Below, piece by piece: positions 24,051-32,905 of a DNA stretch of 64,000 nt (the first letter of the stretch is position 1; the number at the start of each line of letters is the position of its first letter). This stretch comes from Marinitenerispora sediminis (lineage in GTDB: Bacteria > Actinomycetota > Actinomycetes > Streptosporangiales > Streptosporangiaceae). The translations under genes were made by a program, and so were the position numbers. Where the stretch lies: positions 1 through 64,000 of the forward strand of contig NZ_QEIO01000003.1 in NCBI RefSeq assembly GCF_003336425.1. Reading direction: 5' to 3'. The notes under the pieces were generated by a model, which saw nothing but the letters and a program-made list of their open reading frames with translations, searched no databases and was not told the origin of the DNA.

Positions 24051-24625
24051 GGCGCCTTCGCGGTTCGTCGGGTCGTGTCGGCCTCCCGGCGAACCACCGC
24101 GCCGCGTTGTCCTGTGCGGCGATCGCAATCGCGTCTCCCGGTCGGCGGTCAGGTCGTCACGGGACTCCGGGCGGCCACGTCGCCTACGCCGTCCAGCGTG
24201 ACCTGATGACGGCCATGCCCGAAGCTCCTGGGCCTACCGGCCCCGCGAATGACCGGTTCCGGCCTGAGAAGAAGGTAGGCGGTGATGGTCGCGAAGCGCG
24301 GCGGAGTGGTCGTCCACCGGCGGCCGCTGTGCACGTACCGCGACGAGCTGTACGTCAGCCCGCCGTTCCCCTCTGCGGCACATCCAGGTGGACGACCGAC
24401 GGGAGCTGGAGGCCGCCCGTCACCAGGTCCGGAAGGCGGCCGTGCATCGGTCAGGGCGGGAGCCGCCGCCGACGGTGCGGTCCGCGGCCCCGGGCCGACC
24501 GGCCACCGGGCGCCGCATCCGGCCGGGCGGTGGCCGGTTCCCGCCAACCCCGCGGAAAGTCTGCCGACATCGAGACACACCGCATAGCGTGAGTGCTCCG
24601 GCACCCGATCGGGAGGCGAGGTCAG
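24051..24625. other. Intergenic, probably eroded sequence
   Basis: About 575 bases with no convincing gene. Short coherent pieces occur around 24282-24440 in two plus-strand frames (VVVHRRPLCTYRDELYVSPP, then VDDRRELEAARHQVRKAAV), which may be a small frameshifted gene. I cannot name it. Confidence 0.4.
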
Positions 24626-25135
24626 ATGCCCGACGCGTCACGCCCCAGCGGGCGGGCCCCCACCCTCGACTCCGTCGCGGCGCGGGTCGTGGCCCAGGTC
24701 GCGCCGGAGGAGACCGCGCACTATCCGCAGGTCCGGGACGAGTACTTCGAACGGGGGCGGGCGAACCGGGCGGAGGACAACCCGCTCGGGTTCGGTGAGA
24801 TCGTCGTCGGTGCGATCACCGGCATCGTGCTGGGCGCGCTCCACGAACTGGCCGAAGGCACCCTCACCGACGTGCTGCGGCCCTGGTGGGACCGGGCGTG
24901 GCGCCGCCTCGCCGCGCGCCTGCGGATCCGGCGGGCGGAGCCGGTCGCGCCCGAGACCGCGCTTCCCGTGCTGGCCCCCGACCAGCTGCCCCACATCGCA
25001 GCGGCCCTCACCGCGTACTGCGTGCGGTCCGGTCTGCCACCAGAACAGGCGGCGGAACTGACGCGCGCCATCGTCGCCGAGCTCACCGCTCCCCGCGCCG
25101 TGGACGGCGGATCCGGTGCGGAATCCGGCGGCTGA
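24626..25135 (+). CDS. Small protein coupled to the M48 protease gene
   Basis: A 169-residue protein of unknown family starting at ATG 24626 behind GGGAGGCGAGG. A Gly/Ile-rich segment (EIVVGAITGIVLGALHELAEG) could be a short membrane or amphipathic helix. The C-terminal about 50 residues (APDQLPHIAAALTAYCVRS, PPEQAAELTRAIVAELTAP) look like a compact helical module. It overlaps the start of the protease gene by 20 bases, so the two are probably made together, and it may act as adaptor or regulator of the protease. That role is inference. Confidence 0.65.
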   Translation: MPDASRPSGRAPTLDSVAARVVAQVAPEETAHYPQVRDEYFERGRANRAEDNPLGFGEIVVGAITGIVLGALHELAEGTLTDVLRPWWDRAWRRLAARLRIRRAEPVAPETALPVLAPDQLPHIAAALTAYCVRSGLPPEQAAELTRAIVAELTAPRAVDGGSGAESGG

Positions 25136-27689
25136 GGCGGCCGCGCCGGAGGCGGCGACGCCCGGCCGGTACGACCCGTTCCTGCTGCCGTCCGCCACCA
25201 GCATCCGATTCTTCCTGCTGATCCTGGCCGCCGCCGTCAGCGCGATGTACGCCGGCATCTGGTATCTGCCGATGGTCAGCCTGGGTGGGGTGGACGTCAT
25301 GGCGACCTCCTCGGCGGGGTGCGTGGCGGCGGCCCGTGACGGTGCGGCAGTGCTCGGCGACCGTACGGTCCTCGACGGCTTCCTCGACTGCTACGCCCGG
25401 ATCGGGGGCGAGGTGCTCGTGGCGATGGTGGCCGCCGGGCCGGCGTGGGCGCTCCTGACCCTCGTCGGCTACGTCCTGTGGCCCGCCGTTCTCGATCGCC
25501 GACTGCACCCGGTCCGTGCCGCCGACGACGCGCGGGTTCGGGCGGCCCGCGCGGAGGTGGCGGCCGGACTGGCCGGCTCGCCCACCCGGGTGAGCCTGCT
25601 GGCCACCCGGGGCGGGGCCGGCGGGGCGCGTGTCTTCGGGGCCCTGGGCAGGTACCGGCTGGCGGTCGACTCCTCGATGCTCGCCGAGCGGACGGGCGGC
25701 GGGCTCGGCGAGCGGCCGCGTGCGGTGCTCCAGCACGAGATCGCCCATCTGAGTAACCGCGACGTGGACCTCACCTACCTGACGATGTCCGCGTGGTGGG
25801 GTTCCCTGCTCCTCATCGGGCCGCTGCTGGCCGGCTACGTGCTCCTGGCGCTCGCCACCCTGGCCACCGGGGAGTCGGCCGGATACCTGATGACCACCCT
25901 GGTCGCGCTGGTCACCGGAGTCCTCGCACTCGTGCTGCTCCAGACGGCCCGCGCCCGCGTACTGCGCACCCGCGAACACTACGCCGACGTGCGCGCGGCC
26001 GGAACAGCGGGCGGCGGCGCGCTGCGTGACATCCTGGCAACGCCGCGCCCGGTGGCCCACGCGGCGCCGTGGCGGCGCTGGTGGCGCGGAATCCGCGGCT
26101 ATCACCCCTCGGCGCGGTCCCGGCTCCGGGTGCTTGACGACCCGCGCCGGCTCGCCACGGCCAGTCCGGTCGACCTGGCGATCGCGGGCATCACCCTGGG
26201 CGCGGTCCAGTTGTACCTCGGCGACGTGGGCGAGGTCGCGGCCGTCGGCGGTGGGCTGGCCGTGGGACCGGTCGCGGTGGGTGTGCTGATCGGTGGAGCG
26301 GTGGGTGCGCTCGTCGCGGCGGTCGTGTGGAACGCGGTGTACGCGGCCCCGGGCGGCCCGCAGCGATGGGGTGCGGCGGCCGCGGCGCTGGCCGGCGGGA
26401 TCCTGGTCGGCTACTCGGTGCCGGATCTGCTCGGGGAGAGCTGGATCGCCCTCGTGCCGGCGTATCCGGTTCCGGCGCTGGTGTCGGCCCTGGTGCTGTG
26501 GGGGCTGTGCCTGGTGTTCCTGAGGTGGGCGGCTCTGTGCGCCCGGACCTGGCTGGCGGTCGCCCGGCGCGGACGGGCGGTGTGCGCGGTCGGGCTGGGC
26601 TGTGCGGCGGTCGTGTTCGGCTCCGTGTTCGCGCTGTGGCTGCTCTTCGACTCCGGCCTGCGCGCCGAGTCCGGCTGGGAGTGGAGTTACGTGCGCGGCT
26701 CCTTCCTGGCCACCCTCCTGTCCTGGCCCCTCCCCGTGGCGGTCGGCGTCGCGGTGGTGTTCGTCTTCGCCGGGCTGGCCCGGCGGAGGGACGGAGACGG
26801 GCCGGGCGCACAGCCCCTGGTGCCGGTGTTGGCCGGAGCCGCGTTCGCCGCCGGGCAGGCCGGGGCGCTCATGGCGTTGATCGCCAGCGGCTGGGTGGGC
26901 GGAGTGGGGGAGATGTTCTCCGTTCTGTTCGCGCTCCTCGGGGTCCTCTGCGTTCTCCTGATGGCGATGCTCGGCACCGTTCTGGGCGGATGGGCCGGTG
27001 GGCGGGGCCGGCTCGGCGACGCGCTGTGTACCACCGCCGTGTACGCGTTCACCGTGCTCGCGCTGCTGCCCGCCGTCATCCAGGTGCCCGTCCAAGGCAC
27101 GGCCTGCCTCGGTGCGGGGGCCACCCCCTCATGCTGGGCCACGGCCGGTGTGGCGGTGGCCGCGGCCTACGGCGACGGGGAGATCGTCCGGGTCGTGCTT
27201 CCGGTGTACCTCGGGGCGTGCTGGCTGGGGGCGGTCGTCGGCTCGCTGTCGCGTGCCGCCCTCACCAGGCGGCGGCCGACGGTCCCCGTCGGTCACGGGT
27301 TGCCAACGCCTCGGCGGGCGCGGCGCCGGGCCGTCGTCCTGGCAGCGGTCCTCGCCCCGGTGGTCGTCAGCGGACTGTGCGCTGTTGACGCACTCGCCGC
27401 CAACTCGGGGCTGCCTGCCGAACGGCGTGCGGAGATCGCGGCGCAGGTGGAGCCCGCATCGGTCGACCGTGCTTCGGCGTGCGAGACCGCCGCGACGAAC
27501 TGGGTCCCCAGCACCGCCACCTTCCGGGTCGACGCGATCGACCTGGAGGGCGGGGTTGTCGCGCTGGTCGCCAGCCACGAGCCTGTCCTCGCCGCCTTCG
27601 GGCGCGCCTACCTCGATGGCGCCGACATCAGCCACCAGGAGCTCTTCTACGCGGCCGACGCCTACTGCCGGTCGACCGGCGGCGGGTAG
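25116..27689 (+). CDS. Multi-pass membrane M48-type metalloprotease
   Basis: An 857-residue protein starting at GTG 25116 inside the end of the preceding gene. After two N-terminal membrane segments it carries HEIAHLSNRDVD (zinc HExxH, near residues 207-211). RTREHYADVRAAG (near 285-290), with the third zinc ligand Glu, follows; this is the complete M48 (HtpX/Ste24) site. It then has about ten further hydrophobic segments, far more than HtpX, and ends in an extracytoplasmic domain of about 110 residues with paired Cys (ACETAATNW, DAYCRS). Membrane-protein quality control or proteolytic signalling is possible. The fusion of protease core and long transporter-like membrane region is unusual. 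Confidence 0.8.
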   Translation: MRNPAAEAAAPEAATPGRYDPFLLPSATSIRFFLLILAAAVSAMYAGIWYLPMVSLGGVDVMATSSAGCVAAARDGAAVLGDRTVLDGFLDCYARIGGEVLVAMVAAGPAWALLTLVGYVLWPAVLDRRLHPVRAADDARVRAARAEVAAGLAGSPTRVSLLATRGGAGGARVFGALGRYRLAVDSSMLAERTGGGLGERPRAVLQHEIAHLSNRDVDLTYLTMSAWWGSLLLIGPLLAGYVLLALATLATGESAGYLMTTLVALVTGVLALVLLQTARARVLRTREHYADVRAAGTAGGGALRDILATPRPVAHAAPWRRWWRGIRGYHPSARSRLRVLDDPRRLATASPVDLAIAGITLGAVQLYLGDVGEVAAVGGGLAVGPVAVGVLIGGAVGALVAAVVWNAVYAAPGGPQRWGAAAAALAGGILVGYSVPDLLGESWIALVPAYPVPALVSALVLWGLCLVFLRWAALCARTWLAVARRGRAVCAVGLGCAAVVFGSVFALWLLFDSGLRAESGWEWSYVRGSFLATLLSWPLPVAVGVAVVFVFAGLARRRDGDGPGAQPLVPVLAGAAFAAGQAGALMALIASGWVGGVGEMFSVLFALLGVLCVLLMAMLGTVLGGWAGGRGRLGDALCTTAVYAFTVLALLPAVIQVPVQGTACLGAGATPSCWATAGVAVAAAYGDGEIVRVVLPVYLGACWLGAVVGSLSRAALTRRRPTVPVGHGLPTPRRARRRAVVLAAVLAPVVVSGLCAVDALAANSGLPAERRAEIAAQVEPASVDRASACETAATNWVPSTATFRVDAIDLEGGVVALVASHEPVLAAFGRAYLDGADISHQELFYAADAYCRSTGGG

Positions 27690-27718
27690 CCACGGCGGCC
27701 CGGTCCGGCGCCGCCGGA

Positions 27719-28426
27719 TCACCCGGTGACGGCGCGCGCCCCTCCCGGGTCGCTGCCGGACCGGTCGTCCACCTCGCTGATCCGTTCGACGGTGCCCATC
27801 ATGTGGTCCTCGATCAGCCGCAGCAGCAGCCGCTCGTCGCCGTCGGCGATGGCATCCACGAGCTTCTGGTGCTCGTCGACGAGCTCGGCCGGCTCGGGGT
27901 AGACGTCCTGCATCACCGTCAGGCACATCCGCGTCTCGACCAGCAGGGTTTCGGCCATCCGCTCCAGCCGGGAGTTGCCGGAGCAGCTGACGAGGGTCTG
28001 GTGGAACGCGTGGTCGGCGTTGCTCATCGCCGTGCGGTCCCCGGTCTCGGCGGCGGCGACCAGGGTGGTCAGCGCGGCCGTCAGGCGGGCCAGCGCCTCG
28101 CCGCGGTTCCCGCGCATGATCAGCTCGCAGGCGCAGCGCTCGATGGCGAGCCGCGCGGTGTAGACGTCGCGCACGTCCTCCGCCGTGAGGTCGATGACGA
28201 ACAGCCCGCGGTGGCGCTCGCTGCGGAGCAGTCCCTCCTGGACCAGGCGCTGCATCGCCTCCCGCAGCGGGCCCCGGCTCACGCCGAGACGGCCGGCGAG
28301 GTCGGTCTCGCCGAGCTGGTCCCCGGGGGCCAGGGTGCCGTGCATGATGGCCGCACGCAGCTGGTTGGCGATCAGGGCCGCCGTGGACTCCCGGGGAACG
28401 GGTTCGAGTTCGCCTGGAGCGCTCAT
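27719..28426 (-). CDS. GntR family regulator, FCD subfamily; probable master of the GATTGTTGACAATC regulon
   Basis: A 235-residue protein: winged helix with GDQLGETDLAGRLGVSRGPL and REAMQRLVQEGLL, and an FCD domain with the ligand set NADHAFHQTLV, DEHQKLVDAI and IEDHMM. It is the last gene of the leftward unit DUF3830 - racemase-like B - racemase-like A - regulator. The promoter of that unit carries GATTGTTGACAATC, so autoregulation is expected. FadR-type proteins bind short inverted repeats of this shape, and the same site lies at 10402 and 32906. The effector is probably the pathway substrate or an acid intermediate. Linking regulator and site is inference. Confidence 0.85.
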   Translation of the reverse strand: MSAPGELEPVPRESTAALIANQLRAAIMHGTLAPGDQLGETDLAGRLGVSRGPLREAMQRLVQEGLLRSERHRGLFVIDLTAEDVRDVYTARLAIERCACELIMRGNRGEALARLTAALTTLVAAAETGDRTAMSNADHAFHQTLVSCSGNSRLERMAETLLVETRMCLTVMQDVYPEPAELVDEHQKLVDAIADGDERLLLRLIEDHMMGTVERISEVDDRSGSDPGGARAVTG

Positions 28427-28536
28427 GACGTGGGGTGCGCCTCTCTTGAATTGGTCGAGCGGTGGGGGGTTACGACCCTAACCGCAACGGGCCGGCCGTC
28501 GGTCGGCGGCCGGCCCCGCGGGTGGTCGGTCCGGTG

Positions 28537-29271
28537 TCACGCCGCGACGCGGGAGCTCGTGCGGAAGAGCGTGCCGAGGCCCGAGCGCGCCGACGTCTCG
28601 CCGGCGAGCCGCAACCCCTCCCACACGCTCACCTGGTTGGCGGTCAGCACGGGCTTGCCGAGCCGCCGCTCCAGGTCGTCGAGGATTCCGGCGCTGTGCA
28701 GCGCGGTGTCGGGCACCAGGACGGCCTCGGCGTCGGGGTGGTCGTTGCGGGCCACGAAGTCGAGCACGTCCGCGGGCGGCAGTGTGCCGACCTCGGCGGC
28801 CGTGACGATGCCGCGGCTCGACATGGAGGCGACCTCGATGCCGCCGTCGCGCAGGAACTCCACGAAGCGCTGCGCGACGTCGTCCGGATAGGTCGCGGCG
28901 ACGGCCACCCGGCCCAGGCCGAGGTGCCGGACCGCGTTGACGAAGGCGAACGACGTGCTGGACGCGGGCACGCCCGCGACCTCGCGCACCCCGGCGACCT
29001 GCCGGGCGGCGCCCTCCCAGCCGAACACGAAACTGCCGCTGGTGCACGCCCAGACGATCGCGTCGATGCCCTGCTCCCGCAGGGTGCGCGCCCCCTCGGC
29101 CAGCACGTCCGGGCCGCCGACGTCCAGCAGGGCGTCGACCCGGTGCGCGTCCTCGCGCATCAGGGTGTGCACCAGCCGCAGCGTGACGTCGCCGCCGAGC
29201 AGCCGCTGGAACGCCGGGTAGTCGTCCTCGGCGCTGTACCCGGGGTACAGGAAACCGGCCGTGGCCCCCAT
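28537..29271 (-). CDS. Asp/Glu racemase superfamily protein A (maleate isomerase / arylmalonate decarboxylase type)
   Basis: A 244-residue protein of normal length for the family. GFLYPGYSAEDDYPAF opens the first domain and VWACTSGSFVFG carries the first catalytic Cys. The second-site segment VLVPDTALHSAGIL has Asp-Thr where two-Cys racemases and maleate isomerases have a Cys. The conserved LGKPVLTANQVSVWEGL follows. One-Cys members, such as arylmalonate decarboxylase, act by decarboxylation or one-sided proton transfer, so it probably does not racemise symmetrically. It lies 32 bases downstream of a two-Cys paralogue; the pair may form a complex or act on successive intermediates. Confidence 0.8.
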   Translation of the reverse strand: MGATAGFLYPGYSAEDDYPAFQRLLGGDVTLRLVHTLMREDAHRVDALLDVGGPDVLAEGARTLREQGIDAIVWACTSGSFVFGWEGAARQVAGVREVAGVPASSTSFAFVNAVRHLGLGRVAVAATYPDDVAQRFVEFLRDGGIEVASMSSRGIVTAAEVGTLPPADVLDFVARNDHPDAEAVLVPDTALHSAGILDDLERRLGKPVLTANQVSVWEGLRLAGETSARSGLGTLFRTSSRVAA

Positions 29272-29303
29272 GGGCCCTCCTTCAACTCTCGTGGTGGACG
29301 TGA

Positions 29304-30347
29304 TCAGGCCGCCGTGCGGCTGGTCGCGGACACCAGCCACTGGTCGTCGGCGACCGCGCTGCGGCCGATCGCCTGCAGCGCCGCCCACATGGTGACCTGG
29401 TTGGCCGCGAGCACCGGCTTGCCGAGCATGCGCTCCAGTGGCGCGATGATGTCGTAGGTGAGGACGTTGGTGCAGCTGATGAACACCGCCTCGGCGTCCG
29501 GACGGTCGACGTCGCGGACCGCCTCGACCACCTCCGAGTAGGTGACCTTCCAGATGTGGTTGAGCAGCCCCAGGCCGACGCTGGACACCGTCTCGATCCC
29601 GTGCTCGCCGAGGAAGCCGAGCAGCCGGTCGGTCACCGAGTCCACGTAGGGCGTGACGACGGCGATGCGGCGGGCGTCGAGGGCCTCCAGCGCCCGGATC
29701 AGCGCACCGGAGGTGGTGACCGCGGCGGGAGCGCCGGCGTCGAGGATGCTGGCGTGCAGCCGCTTCTCCCCGGCCGCGCCGTCCACGAAGCTGCCGGACG
29801 CGCAGGCGTACCCCACGACCAGCGGCTCGGGTGCGAGCAGGTCCTGGGTGGCGCGGCGCACCTTGTCGCCGTCGCTGAGCGCGGCGGCCATGTCCACCGT
29901 CACCGGGACGGGGACGTAGGGCAGGCGGGTCAGGTACAGCGAGACGTCGTCCGGGGCCCAGCGCCACAGCTCGCGGTCGAGCGCGAAGTCGAAGGGAGCG
30001 ACCAGGCCGATTCCGGACTGCCCGGGCGGCTGCGCGAACGCCGAGATCTCGATCACGTTGTCCTTGGCGGTCACGCTGACGCGCTCGTCGGCCGCCGGCA
30101 CCTCCATGGGCACAGCGGATCCGGAGCGCGCGGCGTCCGGCACGGGGACGGGCCCCACGGGGGTCGCCGAGGGCAACGGACCGCCCGGATCGGCCACGAA
30201 CTCGTCCGCGTGCCACGCGGTGCTGTCGGGTACGAGGGCCGCGGCGCCCACCCGCACGGCGCCCGGAGCCTCGGCGGCGTGCCGGTCGGCGCCCGGGGGC
30301 GTGTTCGTGTCCGCGCCGAACCGTATCGACGCCGAGTTCGTGGTCAT
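29304..30347 (-). CDS. Asp/Glu racemase superfamily protein B (two-Cys, maleate isomerase-like) with N-terminal extension
   Basis: A 347-residue protein. The last about 235 residues match the maleate isomerase/racemase family and keep both catalytic Cys: VVGYACASGSFVDG and AVFISCTNVLTYDII, followed by LGKPVLAANQVTMWAAL. Such enzymes isomerise maleate to fumarate or racemise amino acids and hydantoins. The first about 110 residues are Ala/Pro/Gly/Asp-rich, of low complexity, and absent from typical family members; part (SVTAKDNVIEISAF) could be a small folded element. ATG 30347 has GGGGGAGCGG before it. It is the second gene of the leftward operon. Confidence 0.8.
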   Translation of the reverse strand: MTTNSASIRFGADTNTPPGADRHAAEAPGAVRVGAAALVPDSTAWHADEFVADPGGPLPSATPVGPVPVPDAARSGSAVPMEVPAADERVSVTAKDNVIEISAFAQPPGQSGIGLVAPFDFALDRELWRWAPDDVSLYLTRLPYVPVPVTVDMAAALSDGDKVRRATQDLLAPEPLVVGYACASGSFVDGAAGEKRLHASILDAGAPAAVTTSGALIRALEALDARRIAVVTPYVDSVTDRLLGFLGEHGIETVSSVGLGLLNHIWKVTYSEVVEAVRDVDRPDAEAVFISCTNVLTYDIIAPLERMLGKPVLAANQVTMWAALQAIGRSAVADDQWLVSATSRTAA

Positions 30348-30486
30348 GACCCGCTCCCCCTGGTCCATGCCGCTCAGTGACGCACTGGCCGGCCGATCGG
30401 TCCGCATTGGTCACTCACCTCCTTCTCCGCTGTTCAGTCGACGCCCGCGAGGGGCCTTCTCTCCAGGGCAGCGCCGGACGGCGGCC

Positions 30487-30981
30487 CTACTCCGCACTCC
30501 GCCGGTACACCAGGCGCTCACCGATGCCGCCGGAACGCCACACGTCGTTGCACGCCTCCGCCATGCGGTCCAGGCCGTCGACGATCGTGGCGTAGACATT
30601 GCCGGGCACCCAGCCGACGTCGCCGTTGAGCAGCAGGTTGTTGCGCCCGTAGAAGATGGCGAGGTCGATCACGCCGGGCAGCTCGTGGATGCCCTTCTCC
30701 TCCTTGAACCGGCGGTCGAGCATGCCGCCGTGGAAGGAGAAGTACACGACGTCGCCGGGGATCGGGGTGACGGTCGGATTCTCCTGGCCCGGCTCCTCCT
30801 CGGCGAACCGAGGCACCATCGTGTAGACCTCGTTGCGGGCGTACTTGGCGTGGTAGATGTCGCCGCCCTGCGGCAGCGCGTTCCATACCGCGTCGCAGGT
30901 GCGCGGCGCGTCCTTGTCCAGCAGCTCCGCCACGCAGCTCACGCCGCGCTTTTCCAGGCTGATGGTCATGTACCTGGGCAT
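30487..30981 (-). CDS. DUF3830 protein (cyclophilin-like fold)
   Basis: A 164-residue protein resembling the DUF3830 family: a short cyclophilin-like barrel with CVAELLDKDAPRTCDAVWNA, GDIYHAKYARNEVYTMVP, PGDVVYFSFHGG and the Gly-rich end ATIVDGLDRMAEACNDVW. The family has no established activity as far as I know. ATG 30981 is preferred, with GAAAGGG before it. It is the first gene of the operon behind the promoter at 31201-31179. Its company of racemase-like proteins, and of amidase, transaminase and dehydrogenase genes under the same operator, suggests that it is an enzyme or binding protein of this pathway. Confidence 0.75.
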   Translation of the reverse strand: MPRYMTISLEKRGVSCVAELLDKDAPRTCDAVWNALPQGGDIYHAKYARNEVYTMVPRFAEEEPGQENPTVTPIPGDVVYFSFHGGMLDRRFKEEKGIHELPGVIDLAIFYGRNNLLLNGDVGWVPGNVYATIVDGLDRMAEACNDVWRSGGIGERLVYRRSAE

Positions 30982-31167
30982 TCTTGAACCGGCCCTTTCG
31001 TTCTCGGGCATGCGAAATCGGTGAGACACAGGGCGGCCGCAGAGGCCGTGAAGATCCGGAGCGCGGTTCGACGCACCGGGCCCGCCGGTGTGACCGGCCG
31101 GGAACCCGCCCAGACAGGCGGGACCAGGGAGAACACTCTCAACTTTGACCACGCCAGAGGAACCGTG

Positions 31168-31206
31168 GATTGTTGACAATCATACGATCGCGAATCGGGC
31201 TGTCAA
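31168..31206 (-). promoter_or_regulatory. Promoter of the DUF3830 operon with regulon operator copy 2
   Basis: On the minus strand TTGACA (complement of 31201-31206), a 16-base spacer and TATGAT (31184-31179) form a near-consensus promoter. GATTGTTGACAATC (31168-31181) overlaps the last three bases of the -10 box and the start-site region, an ideal position for repression. Confidence 0.75.
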
Positions 31207-31320
31207 TGGTCGCGGAATGCATTGCTGTTACATCTTCGTTACATGGGCGGTCCTGTGATGGTAACCCGGCGGCGGGTGCCCAGGTCGGCACGCGGGGGCG
31301 GCGGTTTCCGCTCGGGTATG

Positions 31321-31357
31321 CGACGGGCCGGTGAGCGTGCTGCTCACCGGCCCGTCG
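31321..31357 (-). terminator. Perfect long hairpin after the membrane protein gene
   Basis: CGACGGGCCGGTGAGC (31321-31336) and GCTCACCGGCCCGTCG (31342-31357) pair without mismatch around GTGCT. It lies 10 bases beyond the stop codon of the leftward membrane protein gene. Confidence 0.8.
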
Positions 31358-31367
31358 CGCGTCTCGG

Positions 31368-31877
31368 CTAGCCCGCTGACCCGGGCGCGGGTCCGCCCGG
31401 AGGCGCCGCCGGGCCGGGCGGCCGGTGCTGCGGGGCGCCGGGCGGCTGCTGCCGTACCCCCGGCGGCTGGTGCGGAGCGGCGGGGGGCCGGGCGCCCGGA
31501 TAGGCGGCCGGCGGCGTCGGTCCGGCCGCGGGGGTCCGCCGGCTGCCGCGGACGGCCGCCGCCAGGAGCAGGATGCCCGCTCCCACCAGAACCAGGGTGG
31601 ACACGATGCCCGGGACCGGGCCAAGCGCGGCGAGCAGGTCGAGGGACGGCTCCTGCCAGCTCGGACCGGGGTAGCTCGCCATGGCGCCCAGGACCGCTCG
31701 GCCCAGGGTGATGAGGGCGTCCACGAGCAGGAGGGCGCCGGCGAACCGGACGAGCCCGCGGCCCGCCGGGGCACGGCCGGCCCAGAGCAGCGCGAACCCG
31801 CCGAGGAAGAAGGAGACCAGAGTGGAGAACAGCCCGCTGATCAGGCCGTTCAGTAGGACGTGGAGGGTGTAGGACAT
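31368..31877 (-). CDS. Small membrane protein with proline-rich tail
   Basis: A 169-residue protein with about four hydrophobic segments in the first 110 residues (LNGLISGLFSTLVSFFLGGF, FAGALLLVDALITLGRAVL, IVSTLVLVGAGILLLAAAV). A cytoplasmic Pro/Ala/Gln-rich tail of about 55 residues follows (QPPGVRQQPPGAPQHRPPG). No family is recognised. It lies 24 bases downstream of a broken membrane gene with a similar layout, so the two may be paralogues from one operon. Confidence 0.65.
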   Translation of the reverse strand: MSYTLHVLLNGLISGLFSTLVSFFLGGFALLWAGRAPAGRGLVRFAGALLLVDALITLGRAVLGAMASYPGPSWQEPSLDLLAALGPVPGIVSTLVLVGAGILLLAAAVRGSRRTPAAGPTPPAAYPGARPPAAPHQPPGVRQQPPGAPQHRPPGPAAPPGGPAPGSAG

Positions 31878-31901
31878 GGGAGTCGGCTCCGTTACCGGGG
31901 G

Positions 31902-32764
31902 TCAGCCGGCGGTCGGCGGCGGGGTGGTCGGGTAGCCGCCGTAGGGCGGCCCGGGCGCCGGGCGCGGCGGGGCCGGCGTATGGCGGCGGGCGGCGGGCTT
32001 CCGGCACGCCGCGACGATGAGCAGCGCGAACGCCGCCCCCATCAGCAGGCTGAGCAGTATCCCGACCAGCGTGGACGGCAGGCCCTCCAGCCAGAGGTAG
32101 GGGACGAAGAAGAGACCCGTCCGGGCCAGGGCGAACACCAGGAGCAGCGCCATGGCGGTCGCGGTCAGGCCGCGCCGCTCCGGCGCGAGGCGGGGCAGCA
32201 GCAGGAAGCCCGCGACGGCGAGCACGATCAGCGGGATGTTGGAGATCAGACCGTAGAGCAACGCGACTCCGGCGGAAGAAGTGGAGAGGACACGGGACGT
32301 CCGCCGCTTGGACGCTGGCCGGACCGCTCCGGTTCCCCGAGGTCCCCGCCCGGACGAGGGCTCCTCCCGGTCCCGGACCAGCACCGCCGCGAAGAGCAGG
32401 ACCACCGCGCCACCGAGGACCGCCACGCTCTCGTAGGCGGGCAGGTAGGCCAGGTCGGCAAGGGGGCGGGGGCGGGTGGCCGTTCCGGCACCCCGGGACG
32501 GCGAGGGGCGCGAAGACGGCGGCCAGCAGCAGGCTCAGCGCCATGTCCAGCGGCATGCCGATCACCGGATAGGAGCCAGGGGCTCTGCCGCGAACACGCC
32601 GAGCACCAGGCGCAGCCCGGAGTGCGGTGCGAGCAGCCCCATGGCGAGCGCGGTGGGCGCGCACCGCTCGGCGGGGACCACGCGGGTGGGAGTGCCAGGC
32701 CGGTGCGGGCGATGGCGACGAAGGGCGCGTTGAGGACGAGGAAACGCCGGGGCTCCGGGGGCAT
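31902..32764 (-). pseudogene. Membrane protein gene broken by about three frameshifts
   Basis: From ATG 32764 a coherent protein can be followed only by changing frame. It runs MPPEPRRFLVLNAPFVAIAR, then after about 32690 CAPTALAMGLLAPHSGLRLV, then after about 32575 PVIGMPLDMALSLLLAAVF, then after about 32490 LADLAYLPAYESVAVLGG. The last frame stays open to 31902 as about 175 codons, with four hydrophobic segments (LISNIPLIVLAVAGFLLLP, VGILLSLLMGAAFALLIVAA) and a Pro-rich tail, and may still be translated from GTG 32426. The shifts sit in C- or G-runs, so sequencing errors cannot be excluded. No family recognised. Confidence 0.6.
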
Positions 32765-32905
32765 GGACTGTGCTGTGCGGGGGAGGGGAAGGGGGGTGCG
32801 GCACGTGCGAGATCTCTGGTGGTTCGACACTGTGTGAGGCGGCGTGCGATGACGAGATCCCGGTTCCCCGGCGCCCTCACGGGCCCTCCGCCCGGTCGCG
32901 GTCCG

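Noticed and set aside
25083-27095. A 670-codon open frame on the minus strand opposite the M48 protease
   Set aside because: Its product is His/Gln/Arg/Gly-rich without domains, and the plus strand has a clear protease with catalytic motifs; it is a GC-bias shadow.
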